A stretch of 55,060 nt of DNA from Candidatus Absconditabacterales bacterium (GTDB taxonomy: Bacteria; Patescibacteriota; Gracilibacteria; Absconditabacterales; Absconditicoccaceae): assembly GCA_937923605.1 (NCBI GenBank), contig CALDTY010000007.1, positions 1 to 55,060 of the forward strand, written 5' to 3'. The notes beneath the pieces are model-generated. The model searched no databases. It was not told the origin of the DNA and saw only the letters and a program-made list of their open reading frames with translations. This document shows, piece after piece, positions 33,620 through 43,659 of this stretch. Each line of letters begins with the position of its first letter. The stretch's first letter is position 1. A program made the position numbers and the translations under genes.

Positions 33620-34075
33620 CTATCCAAGTAATTGGAACGCGATAATAAGTCCATAGATCGCTACTGATTCTACAAGAGCCAAAAACAAGATCATGAATGT
33701 CATAATTTTAGTCTTATTTTCTGGATTTCTCAATGTTGCATCCATAGCTCCAGAAACAAGCATTCCCTCACCGATACCAGCACCTAATCATGCAAATCAA
33801 ATTGCGCATCCAGCTGCAACTGCAGCCCAAGCACTAACTGTAGTCGTTGCAGGATCTAACCCTAGAATTTGAAAAGCAATAATAAGTCCATAAATTGCAG
33901 CAGACTCAACTAAAGCAATACCCAAAATCGTTAGTACTAAAAAGTAATTACTCATTTCTGGATTTTTACCCATAGATTCAAGTGATTTCTTTGCTACCAT
34001 ACCTTCTCAGATACCTACTCCCAAACCAGCTAGACCAATAGCCAAACCAGCTCATAAAATGTACAATGGTTCCAT
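33620..34075 (-). CDS. atpE: F1F0 ATP synthase subunit c, fused double hairpin with two-carboxylate motif
   Basis: 151 residues, ATG 34075 to TAG 33620-33622, with four helices made of two c-type hairpins in tandem. Each hairpin has GIGEG in its first helix (Glu24, Glu103) and ALVES in its second (Glu57, Glu136), followed by Ser58/137 and Tyr62/141; polar loops are GKNPE and LRNPE. Usual bacterial c subunits are about 80 residues with one hairpin. The Glu at the position held by Gln in the Ilyobacter Na+ ring, plus Ser and Tyr, matches the two-carboxylate Na+ motif described for Fusobacterium nucleatum. Ion specificity is inferred, not proven. Confidence 0.93.
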
Positions 34076-34132
34076 AATTTTCTTATTTAAAAGTTAAAAG
34101 TTATTTTATATGTCTGTTGATCATATACAAAT

Positions 34133-35029
34133 TTATGCCACAGCCTCGTCTTCACCTCACATCCTAGCAACTTTCACATATATAGCTACCAACAAAGGGA
34201 ACACTAATGCTTGGATACATGCAACTAATAATCACTGCAAAAAGAGAATAATAGGAGCTATTAACGGCAAATCTACTCCGTTAAACCACTTTGCAGTTGC
34301 AGCACTCAATCATGCTATCAGCACTGTAAGTAACACAGTTCCACTCATCATATTTCCAAATAATCTGAACGCAAGAGAGATCACTTTAGCTAAGATACCA
34401 ATAATATCAAGAAAACCTACAAATAATGAAATGATAATATCAAAGATCTTTATTATAGGTCGAGCTATATAGTACAATATTGGCTTCATAGATCACTTTT
34501 CAATAGTTATAATATCTTTTCACCAAAATGGCACATATTCATACATAAAGTTTAGTGCTTTAAAGAAGGGGGTGTTCCATTTAGCATCTGATATTTTTTT
34601 ACCAATGAATCAGTTCCCATCCATTACTATCAATTGTATCACCAATGTCAGTAACACTCATACCAAAGCCATAGCTACATTGAACTCAACATTTGATGTA
34701 GCAAAACCAAGTTTTTCTGAGAGAGCAAAATCTCCTGTTTCTGTTAAACCAAAAATAGGTGAAAAGAAGTCAAATAAGAGTCATAAGAGATTAAATATCA
34801 ATATAACAAAAAACAAATTTGTAATAAATGACTTTATCCATAAGTATTCATTCTCTCAAAGGATATCTCAGAAAAAATCCATCATACTCTCGTATGCTTG
34901 TCCAAAAATAATAGCAAATGAATGTTTTCCTCTTGCTCCAAATAAAGCTAATAAAACAATAATTAATACTGCAATTAGCATTCCACCAAAACTTGGATCA
35001 TACTCTATAGTTTGTCAAAATATATTCAT
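34133..35029 (-). CDS. atpB: F1F0 ATP synthase subunit a
   Basis: 298 residues, ATG 35029 to TAA 34133-34135. Polytopic, with the essential arginine in ISLAFRLFGNMMSGTVLL, the family signature, and PFWGKD and C-terminal helices in place. It is the first recognised gene of the ATP synthase set and is followed 57 bases later by atpE. Confidence 0.95.
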
Positions 35030-35065
35030 AGTAAGTAGTTAATTATCTTACCTAAGTAAGTGTAT

Positions 35066-35095
35066 AAAAAAAGAAACTATGGATTGAAACAACAA
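35066..35095 (-). terminator. Weak terminator-like hairpin upstream of atpB
   Basis: ACTATG pairs with CATAGT across a 15-17 base loop, followed on the minus strand by a U-rich run. It would end transcripts from the 35162-35377 gene, implying a separate promoter for atpB just downstream. The stem is short and AT-rich. Confidence 0.4.
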
Positions 35096-35161
35096 CCACA
35101 TAGTAGATCGTCATTACTATACTATAGTAATAACTAGATTCAAGATAAATCGATACTTTTA

Positions 35162-35377
35162 CTACTCCTGTTTTCATGTATGCATTTGTCGCACTTTCTC
35201 AATCTCACTGATGTACTTTTGCTTCAATCATCATAGTTTAGATTCAGCAGTACACAATATCTCTTTAAGGCTCTCATGTGTAGGATCTCACAGATTTATA
35301 CGCTCTATTGGCTTATCTTTATGATATTTTAAGGCGACAATATATCCTCATTCACTTTTTAGTGATAGAAATTTCAT
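35162..35377 (-). CDS. Small protein, unknown function
   Basis: 71 residues, ATG 35377 to TAG 35162-35164. N-terminal part (MKFLSLKSEGGYIVALKYHK) looks like a short beta sheet, the rest is a charged helix (SLKEILCTAESKLGGLKQKY). Four or more TGA glycines. It starts 23 bases after the YqhA-like gene, so the two are cotranscribed. It lies where atpI usually sits but has no membrane helices. Confidence 0.6.
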
Positions 35378-35400
35378 ATTAATTGTGTTTCAATTATAAA

Positions 35401-35937
35401 TTAACTTTTCTTATATTCAGAGTCAGATTGTTCGTGATTAGTCTGAGATCAAGACATTTTTTCAATTAAATATAAACTCAATGCCATAAGTACTACAACC
35501 GTGGACAGCATAACCAAATCAAAAGCATCATCTACATGCAATACAAGCGCTTGCTTAAAAACGTGTACAATCAACGAAACAATTACCACCTTTCATAACT
35601 TCTGTTTTAGTTCATCTATATCATGGATAAGTACTTTTTCCGCATTCATATGGTCATTTACTGGCATATCACGAATAAATAATTCATATATTCACCAAAT
35701 AATTAATAAAATAATTACTGCAATCAACGTAAAATCAACAATATCTATAAGAAAAACCAGCACATCAAATGCATCATGATCTTTTATGATTACTTGAGTA
35801 GCTTCTCGCATCCTTTCTGCCATAAGGATTACTAAGAAAAATAACGCTAAGGAGAGAAAAACGACAGGAAATAACAAAAGATATCTTACTTTTCGTAAGC
35901 ACCATTCTATGCTTTTATAAAAAATTTCTTTTTTCAT
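35401..35937 (-). CDS. UPF0114 / YqhA-family membrane protein
   Basis: 178 residues, ATG 35937 to TAA 35401-35403. Four membrane helices: residues about 20-40, 60-84, then two C-terminal (VVIVSLIVHVFKQALVL and VMLSTVVVLMALSLYLI). The signature VLVFLIDIVDFTLIAVIILL followed by WGIYELFIRDM matches UPF0114 proteins, whose role is unknown. The C-terminal half is reached only by reading TGA as Gly after residue 81. Confidence 0.8.
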
Positions 35938-35984
35938 AACAATAAATTACATGAAACAAAATAGAATTCAATTCTTTTTATGCT

Positions 35985-36132
35985 AAAAAAAAACCAAGAA
36001 GCCGTGGAATTCTCGGTTTCTAACCCCTACTTCAAGTCAAGGTGGGTAGCTCGACCATACCCTAAAGTATGATATACCGGCTCCCTGGTAGAAAGCATAG
36101 TAGAGGAATATATAAGAGAATTCACCAACATC
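35985..36132 (-). ncRNA. ssrS: 6S-like regulatory RNA
   Basis: No ORF lies here, but the minus strand folds into a long interrupted rod. The closing helix pairs GTGAATTCTC (near 36124-36116) with GAGAATTCCAC (near 36015-36005); an inner helix pairs CCTCTACT with AGTAGGGG, leaving an open central bubble; the terminal part has GGGAGC/GCTACCC and CATAC/GTATG. The strand CACCTTGACTTGAAGTAGGG resembles the 6S strand CACCUUGAACCAAGGG of E. coli. The 3' end is a hairpin with a nine-U run (35993-35985). Length about 148 nt. 6S RNA binds housekeeping RNA polymerase. Identity rests on structure and partial similarity. Confidence 0.6.
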
Positions 36133-36205
36133 TTAGATAGTTTGTTATACTGGTGAAGTTTTTTTTTGCAAGAAAAAAAAAACGCAATATATCCTACTAA
36201 TTCTT

Positions 36206-37057
36206 CTATATTTCAGATAGCCTTATAATATTATGAAACAAACTTGCTACTGTGGCTGGACCTACTCATCCTGGCACAGGAGTGATCGCTTTTACATTGT
36301 CCTCCAAAATTTTCCGATCCATATCTCAATGAGGTCATTCATCATCACTTCCCCATCATATATCCACAAATACTTTATTGATCCATGCTGAATCATCTTT
36401 CATAAGATCTTTACTCACAATGTGTTTAACTCAGGTCGCACTAAAAATAATCTCTGACATATCTATCATTTGAGCTAGTCTTCAAGTTGATGTACGTGAA
36501 TTTGCTGACAATACAGTAGCACGACGATACATACATGCTACCGCCAATCGCTTTCAAATTAAGTTTGATTGTCCTATAATGGTTACATACTTTCCTTCCA
36601 TATCTCATAAGTCATACCAGTCTAACAAAGCGAGAGCTGATTGCGGCGTAGCTCATAGTATATCATGGTATCAAAATCATACATTTCAAAAATTTTTGCT
36701 AGTAAGTCAGTCTATATCTTTTTTTGGATCAATAGATTCTAAAATAGTTTTTTGATGTTCCTTTAGCTTTTCTCCAATAGGGAGTTGCACCATAACTCAT
36801 AAACAAGCAATATCGCTATTACACTGAACTATCTTCTCTAAAATATCTTGCACGTCCCAATTTTTTGCAAAAATTATATCTGCATATAATCAGATTTTTT
36901 TTGCATACGCAGCTTTCAAGGAAACATATTTTTCGCTAGCTATATTGTCAGAAAGTAGAAAAATTGCTACATAACGGCCCTTATTGCCAGAATCTAGAAC
37001 CCATTTTTTTGTCTTTTTTCTAAGATGCTCAACCAATGGTTTTGCTTTAATTAACAT
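36206..37057 (-). CDS. folD: Methylenetetrahydrofolate dehydrogenase/cyclohydrolase
   Basis: 283 residues, ATG 37057 to TAG 36206-36208. Bifunctional enzyme of one-carbon metabolism. Motifs include VMVQLPIGEKL, DPKKDIDGL, the NADP-binding IIGQSNLIGKRLA and the C-terminal ITPVPGGVGPATVASLF, all typical of FolD; length is usual. Its ATG overlaps the stop of the Nudix gene by one base (TAATG), so the two are translationally coupled. Confidence 0.94.
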
Positions 37058-37611
37058 TATTGTAATAATAATTTTTTAAAATCTTCTATTCATCAATCAA
37101 TCATCTTAAGCATAATTTCTTCTCTCCAACCCGACCCTCATCAACATTGTCTGTGGATAAGCATATCAATGTAAGTCTCAATTGTAACCCACTTTAATTC
37201 GATGATCTCTGAACCAGTATCCAAATTTTGTTCAGCCACTTTCTTAAGATCTTTCGCAATAAAAACATACTTATCTACCCAAACCAATCATCTACCACTG
37301 TACTTTCGATACTGCTCAAATCTAGCTGATTCAAATCAAGTCTCCTCCAAAAGCTCTCTTTTTGCTCAATCATATATATCTTCTCATCGTTCTATAAGTC
37401 ATCATACGTGACTTCGGTATCGATCCTCTTTATGTGGTTGTTTCTGATAAGCCAAAAGAATCTTTCACTCCTGTACTGGGAGTATATATGCTGGAGACAT
37501 CCTTTGAGCTCTTTCAAAAACTTTAGAAGTTCCGTCAAATAGTTCTTGATCTCGTTGGTACACACGAAGACGAGTTCCACTAAAAACAATTCTTTCATTA
37601 TCTCTTTTCAT
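37057..37611 (-). CDS. Nudix hydrolase
   Basis: 184 residues, ATG 37611 to TAA 37057-37059. The Nudix box is complete: GGLIERGEDIYDGAKRELLE followed by ETGF, which coordinates Mg2+ for cleavage of a nucleoside diphosphate linked to another moiety. The N-terminal strand pattern (DGTSKVFERAQRMSPAYILP) resembles ADP-ribose or sugar-nucleotide pyrophosphatases, but substrate is unassigned. Overlaps folD by one base. Confidence 0.92.
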
Positions 37612-37623
37612 TGAAGTGATGTT

Positions 37624-38310
37624 TTATAAAAAGTCATTATATCATCTGAGTTTAAGTTCCTCACATGCAGATAAAACACTACTAGGAACGACTTGTTTTG
37701 ATTGATATCATAGTCATGGATACTTAACGATGCGGTCAAGATCACCAACTAGCATATTTATTATACCATGCAACTCAAATCAAATATCATCTCTTAAAAC
37801 ATACTCATCAAATCTGTCATCAATTGAAGAAACAATTAGTTTTGAAGCTAATTCTGGGTAATGTTGTTCAAAAGTTGCATAAAATCTTCTTTCCATATAA
37901 GGCTTATGAATCAACATTATTTTCTCAAAAACAATATTGTTTTCATTGATAATCTTCATTGAGTTAAGAACATTTTCTCCTGTATTTGTTGCGAGTATAT
38001 CCAAATAAATTATATCATTAGGTACTCATGACGCTAACAATATATTCTTATAAATTTCTGCTTCACTTCATGTAAAAACTCCTTCTGTGTTTCTTCCTTG
38101 TCCTCCAGAGATAACTATCTTTCACAGAAGTCATCTATGATATAAATCAGCACCGTGTAATGGTACGCTCATATCAACAGATCATCAAATAATTCAGACA
38201 TTACAAAAGGAAAGCTGATCTCAAAGCTTCATATAATCTCGAATCTTCTTTGCATTTATTATATCATTATCAATCATCACATCAAAAATATTTACCAGTC
38301 TTTTACTCAT
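37624..38310 (-). CDS. YdcF/DUF218-family protein
   Basis: 228 residues, ATG 38310 to TAA 37624-37626. It carries KIVISGGQGRNTEGVFTGSE and then ATNTGENV, the signature of the YdcF/ElyC/SanA superfamily, which binds nucleotides or acts on cell-wall precursors depending on member. No N-terminal membrane helix, so more YdcF-like than SanA-like. Starts inside the end of the upstream gene (19-base overlap). Confidence 0.85.
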
Positions 38311-39020
38311 TCATCTCATGGATTTCCAGGTGACAATAAATCTCAAATAACACTCAAATCTTGAGGAAATGAATACGATCTATTTCACTTATTATAGTTA
38401 TGTTTATTTTTTTCTTGCTGCTGTTCAATATATTCTGCATACTCTCTTAGGTCATTCCTTTCTTGCTCAGTCAATTCTACAAGCTCAGAATTTGCAGATC
38501 ATGTCAACGCTCCATTCTCCTGTTTCTCATTATCTTTCACTTCTAATACTGAAGACTCATTCATTATTCTTTTCAAGGTGTCTGCATTATGTTGTGCATA
38601 TTTAGCAAGTAGCTTATTATTACTAGAAGATAGTTGTGAAAAATCCTCATAGGATTGATTCCATCAAGAATGTATGCCTTTCTGATTATCATCTATTCGA
38701 GCAAGGTCCTGCAGTGGGTGTACTCATCAACTCATAGTATAAATTCTCTCCAAGAATCACTCGCTTGATCATATCATAGCTGCATGAGTTCGAAATAAAT
38801 GATGAGCTTTTGCATAGGTCGATATATCACATTGGGTTCAATAGCATATTCTATCCATAGTAGATAAATGAGATGTCGCAATAGCTTTATCTCTATCTAT
38901 AAATGTTTCTTGAAATAATACATACTCTTCAAAAAACTGAGTTGACTTTTGCCATGTAAAAAAATGTATCAAGAAAAATGATACAATAATAATGCTTAGC
39001 ATAACTTTAGTATTTATCAT
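38292..39020 (-). CDS. Membrane-anchored protein in the vWA operon
   Basis: 242 residues, ATG 39020 to TAA 38292-38294. A single N-terminal membrane helix (MLSIIIVSFFLIHFF) is followed by a soluble, Asn/Gln/Ser-rich and helical domain with a charged C-terminal third (LTEQERNDLREYAEYIEQQQ). It overlaps the upstream vWA gene by 14 bases and the downstream YdcF-like gene by 19. Its place after two vWA proteins is where BatC-like TPR proteins often sit; I see no clear TPR motif. Confidence 0.7.
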
Positions 39021-39849
39021 ATTGCTCAAATGGTAGAAATGAAACAAGTATAGATGTTAGAAATAATATCCATGCTATTCAAACACAATAACGAATATAC
39101 CTTATGAGACTAGTCCTTTGTTTATGTATATCAGATGATTGAAGAATTCCTTTTGTTTGAAACTTCTCTAATTGATCTAGAGTCAATATCTCTCAATTTA
39201 ATTTTTGAGCAATCTTTTGTAAATTTGAAACTTCAAGCTTACTTATAACTGTTGATCATTCAAACTGCTTAAATGAAGGTCAGCTCAATATATTCTCTTC
39301 TGGTATAGGTCAACCAGCAGATGATCCAACTCAAATCAAGTATACCTTTAGATTTTCATACAAAAATTCTCATTCATTTATAGTGACATCCTCTTCTCAT
39401 CAATCTGTGAAAATTAAAAGAGAGCCTTCTTTTTTATCTTTAAATCTATCGGTCCCATATTCAATTGCGGCGATTAGCTGAGTTCATACATCTAGTGGAA
39501 CAGAGACATCAATAGTGTCTAAGAACCTAACCATAAGCGTATGGTCATAAGTAAGTGGGATTACTCATTCTGCCGATCATGCAAATATTCATAATCAGAT
39601 CTTTTTTCACACATTATTTTTTGCAATATTCTTTATTTTTTCCTTTGCAAATTCCAATCTAGTCACTCTTTTTCATTGCAAATCCATATCAATTACTTCC
39701 ATGCTTTTTGAAACATCTAACATGATCATTATATCATTTCAAACAGCGACACTATTTATCGCAAATTCTTTCCATGCAAAAAACAATCATAGAACAACAA
39801 AAGCCAGACTTATATACTGCAATATCATTTCTATTGTTTGTTTTTTCAT
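39007..39849 (-). CDS. von Willebrand factor A-domain membrane protein (BatB-like)
   Basis: 280 residues, ATG 39849 to TAA 39007-39009. An N-terminal helix is followed by a vWA domain with MIDAS motif DVSKSM, later IFTDGGE, and a C-terminal transmembrane helix (GIAWILFLTSILVSFL). Such proteins lie in Bat (aerotolerance-type) operons with MoxR ATPases. The MoxR and DUF58 genes here are about 3 kb further, in a separate unit. Confidence 0.88.
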
Positions 39850-39866
39850 GAGCACCAAATTCGAAA

Positions 39867-40868
39867 TTAACTAGTAAAGTATTTTTTTATAAGCAAGTAC
39901 AAGATAAGCAGCAAGCTAAGTAGAAAAATAAATGGATAGTAATAGTACGTTTCATTCTTCTCAACAAATAAAATTAACTCATGTTTAGTAATATTTGATA
40001 TTTCTTCAAATATCTCTCTAAACCTATTTTCATCGGATGCTCTTCGGTAAGTAGAATTCGTTATAGTAGAAATTTTTTTAAGATGTTCATCATTTAATCA
40101 TGGAGCAAATATCTTTTCTTGTCTTAACGGTCATTGATACATAAATGATCATCATGCATCTGATCAAATTCATATTGAATATATTTTTATGTTTCACTCA
40201 GCTGCAAGTTTTGCAGAAAGTATAGGATCTAAAGTTCAGGGGGTCACCTCTCCATCAGTCAATAAAATAATAGCTTGCTGTCTTTGTTGAGAAGCTCTAT
40301 CACGAGATGATTCCAACATACGCACTGCAGCAAGTAATCATTCTCCGGTAGCAGTACCTTGGAGAGACTTTACTTGTTGATTAATAGTATAAATATCAAT
40401 TTTATTAACAAACTCTCTTATAAAATCATAGTCAAATGTTAAGGGAAGTGAGGTAAATGCTTTTCATGCATATACAACAAATCACACTCTATCTGTTTCC
40501 AATTTTTCAACAAACTCATCTATGACTTGCTTTGCAACTTCTAAACGATTTGGGGTAAAATCATCAGCTAACATTGACGAAGAAAGATCCAGAACAAATA
40601 CTATATCAATTCAAGCAACAGACGTTGCATCAACATTGTTGCGCGTATAAGGAGCAGAAAATAGTATACCAAACAGCAATAATATAGATCAAACACAAAG
40701 TGATAATAAATGTGTATAATTAATACCCTGATATGATGATTTGATAGGTTGAAAAAAAACTGTATCTACTCATCTTTTATGTTGTTTACTAGAACGAAAA
40801 AAATACCAGAGAATAAAACATATTCAAAATAGTAAATAGATTGGATGTTGCAATCAAAAACTATACAT
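39867..40868 (-). CDS. von Willebrand factor A-domain membrane protein (BatA-like)
   Basis: 333 residues, ATG 40868 to TAA 39867-39869. Two N-terminal helices ([14 protein letters not shown] and [17 protein letters not shown]), a vWA domain with MIDAS DLSSSM, conserved threonine in GTATGEG and LLTDGE, and a C-terminal helix. Domain order matches BatA. It is 17 bases upstream of the BatB-like gene and transcribed divergently from the gene at 40962. Confidence 0.9.
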
Positions 40869-40961
40869 AAAAAAAGTATCTAAATATTTGACAAAAAAAC
40901 AATGTAGCAATATAATAATGTAGATTAAATATATGGTTTTATTTTATATATTGTATATCAA

Positions 40962-41726
40962 ATGAATAAATCACTTTACTGAATCTTATGATTCGTGCTA
41001 TGAATCTTAGTATTTACGTCAATAAACAATGGACGTTTATTTACAGATGCATCTAAGTCTAATGAATGAATTATTGAACAACTAGATGGTATTCTAGCTA
41101 ATCAAAAGTTTAATAACAGAGATTATGCTGTTTCAATTATGGATAAGTCTGGCGCTTTAGCTGATTTATTTGAAAAAGATAGCGTACCTTACCTTGCTAT
41201 GAAGTATATCAATGTAAATCTCAAAATTAAAATTGATTCTATGCCAAAACCAATTGTAAAGAAAGCTGTTGAGGAAGCTGTAGTGGAAAAAGCAGAAGAT
41301 GACTCATCTGAAGATCTTCATAATTCTGCGGAGAAAGAAAAAACAACTGAAGTTCAAAAATCAAACGATTACCGTGGAACGACATGATTTCCATTGCCTC
41401 CAAAACAAAAAGTTGCTAAAGAAGCTCCTGTAGATACTAATACTGACCTATGATGATTTAATATGGGTAAACAAGAAGCACCTGCAAGTGCTAAAGTATC
41501 AACTAAACAGTACGTATCAAACCCTATTGCTTATAAGTACTTAGTAGATTGACATCTACATACTGATTCATGTGCACAAAAGACATGTGTAGCTTCATGT
41601 TTAAACTCAGATCTATGATATCCAGAATCAGTTTGTGTAGAACAATGTGTTAGTGCTGTATGTATGGAGATCAAAAAGAAGAACAAACTTAAAAGTCGTG
41701 AAATAAGTTTCGCACCTGCAAAATAA
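40962..41726 (+). CDS. Exported protein with acidic linker and cysteine-rich C-terminus
   Basis: 254 residues, ATG 40962 to TAA 41724-41726. An N-terminal signal anchor (LYGILGFVLGILVFTS) leads to a helical region and an acidic Glu/Ala/Lys-rich linker (residues about 105-145). The C-terminus has six cysteines (CAQKTCVASC...CVEQCVSAVC) spaced to form disulphides outside the cytoplasm. Not recognised. TATATC sits just before the ATG. Confidence 0.75.
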
Positions 41727-41741
41727 GAGAATAGATGTTTT

Positions 41742-41770
41742 AAAAAAAAGCTCCTCTAGGAGCTTTTTTT
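41742..41770. terminator. Bidirectional terminator between convergent genes
   Basis: AAAAAGCTCCT / AGGAGCTTTTT with a two-base loop, A-run on one side and T-run on the other. It serves the plus gene ending at 41726 and the minus tag gene, whose stop codon (41756-41758) lies inside the hairpin. Confidence 0.9.
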
Positions 41771-42316
41771 TCTTTTCCAACAGTCTAATACATGATCATC
41801 TACAACTCATACTGCTTGAAGATAGGCATACATAATAGTTCAGCCAATGAACTTCATTCCTCTTTTTTTCAAATCTTTTGAAATGGTTTCTGATAATGGT
41901 GTGAAAGCTGGACATTGATCTAGTGTTGTTCGATGATTCACAACTTGTTTATTATCTACTCGTGATCGAAGGTAGTTTGAAAATGATCAAAATTCTTCTT
42001 GTATATGTATAAAAACGTTCGCATTATTTCTAACTGAATAGATTTTTAACTTATGCCTAACAATTGAGGCATCATTCTTAAGTCAATCTAAATAAGCGTC
42101 TGAAAGTTTTGAGCACAAGATCGGATCGAAATTCTTAAATGCTTTTTTATATCATGCTCTCTTATGTAAAATAGTACTCCAGCTCAATCATGCCTGGGCT
42201 CACTCAAGAACTAAAAATTCAAATAGTATACAATCATCATACACTGGTTCTCCTCGCTCATCATCATGATATAAAATATATTCATCAGATCATAAACATC
42301 GGTTACATCTTTTCAT
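41756..42316 (-). CDS. tag: DNA-3-methyladenine glycosylase I
   Basis: 186 residues, ATG 42316 to TAG 41756-41758. Base-excision repair enzyme for alkylated adenine. The N-terminus MKRCNRCLGSDEYILYHDDE fits the Tag zinc-site pattern (Cys4, His17), with the second half DDHVLDCWKRK giving His and Cys. LEGAQAGLSWSTIL matches the family. The usual tryptophan in 'YHDxEWG' is Arg here. Its start overlaps the 42303-42761 gene by 14 bases. Confidence 0.9.
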
Positions 42317-42761
42317 GAGACATTATAATCTTTCTAAAGGCTCTAGCATGTTCTTTCATAATTTTCTTATCTCCAATTGAAGTATTGTATGGGAAATAAT
42401 ACGTTTGCTCCATGAGATTAAGCACATCATCAGGCAAAGAATTATGTGACATATTCTCCAAGGTAGTGCTAAAGATATCAATATCATATCTAGAATATAC
42501 TCGACTTCTTAACATATACTGATAATCGTTATACCGCTTTTGTGTAGAAACTTCTTGAATACTATTTTCTAAATCATGTAAAACATCTCTAGAAAAAATA
42601 TGCTTAGTCTTTTGTTTAGTAAACGTATCTTTGTGATGTAAAAACAAAAACAGCAATAAACCTAAAGAAATAAGTCATCGTGCTACTGTTCGCCATCCCC
42701 AAGGGGTAGGAGAATACGTTATCAATGGATACAAGAAATCTCAAGTCATGAAAACATGCAT
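42303..42761 (-). CDS. Small membrane protein in the MoxR operon
   Basis: 152 residues, ATG 42761 to TAA 42303-42305. One transmembrane helix (VARGLISLGLLLFLFL) near residues 28-43, then a charged, Tyr-rich soluble domain. A shorter frame from TTG 42656 exists, but the TGA-containing N-terminus from ATG 42761 gives a proper membrane segment. Nine bases after DUF58. This position in MoxR operons often holds a small membrane protein; family not recognised. Confidence 0.65.
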
Positions 42762-42770
42762 CTAAAAAAT

Positions 42771-43658
42771 CTAATACTTATCTAAGTGCTGTAACAATGA
42801 AGGAATCACTAACTCACTAGTATTCAGTTTAATATACTTTCATCCCAAACTATTAATTTCTTTCTCAGTATGATCTAGAGTTCTATCTACCAATCTTCTA
42901 TACTTTTCTCTTCGCTTCTTATTATTTTTGAGAGTTATCTGTTTAGATCATGAAGCAAATTGTAAAAAATGCGCACTTGAAGATTCTCATTTCAATTCCT
43001 CTTCGTCAAAAGTATGAATCCACCAAATATGTGCTTGTTCAGCAATGGCTCACAGTTGTTTTCTACTCAATGAGACTGAGTCACTACAAATCACTATAAG
43101 CGCATTTTTAAATTTCTGACTTAATAGTTGCTTTAATTTATGCTCCAAACTATTCTTTTGGACACGCTTTCTTTGTTTACCAAATACTAGATAGGAAAAT
43201 AAGTCTTTATATCAAAGATCAAATTCACTCAAATCTTCTTTTTTCTTACGCAACATTAATCGTAAATGCTTAAATTTTGTAGTCAAACTGATCGTATTGT
43301 TACCATTTATTTCTCACACTCTAATTCATTGTGAAATAGCCGTAGATCATAGAGCATATATAATCTCATTTACTTTTTCTTTCTTATATAAAGACCTATT
43401 ACAAGTTTCATCATCAATAACAAATCGTATGTCCAGTTCATCTTTAGTAGCCTTTTTGATATGCATCTCATTTTTTTTCGCTGTCTTTTTTCGATCAATT
43501 TTACTCATATCATCTCATGTCACATATTCTCTACTGTCTCAATATTCAGATCATTGATGCTGAAGTACCCTTGTCCGTCTAGCCAAAAATTCTTTGGTTA
43601 TGAGATGCCCATAACGTGCATGTACAGATTGTATTGTGCTGAGACTATTGTTCATCAT
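42771..43658 (-). CDS. DUF58-domain protein
   Basis: 295 residues, ATG 43658 (followed by a second ATG) to TAG 42771-42773. The hallmark GSEYGDSREYVTGDDMSKID corresponds to the DUF58 'GxxxxxREYxxGDDxRxIDW' motif, with Trp replaced by Arg. The vWA-like second half has LIVICSDSVSLS. It starts one base after the MoxR stop, so it is coupled to it. DUF58 proteins are standard partners of MoxR ATPases. Confidence 0.88.
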
Positions 43659-43659
43659 A

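Noticed and set aside
34572-35042. 156-codon plus-strand open frame
   Set aside because: Antisense to atpB, whose conserved arginine region and full length are on the minus strand.
36121-36170. Hairpin TTCACC/GGTGAA followed by T-run on the plus strand as a terminator
   Set aside because: No plus-strand gene precedes it; the left arm is part of the 6S-like RNA closing helix, and the loop is over 20 bases.
42303-42656. Start of the small MoxR-operon membrane protein at TTG 42656
   Set aside because: The frame continues upstream through TGA to ATG 42761, adding the rest of the membrane helix and bringing the gene within nine bases of DUF58.
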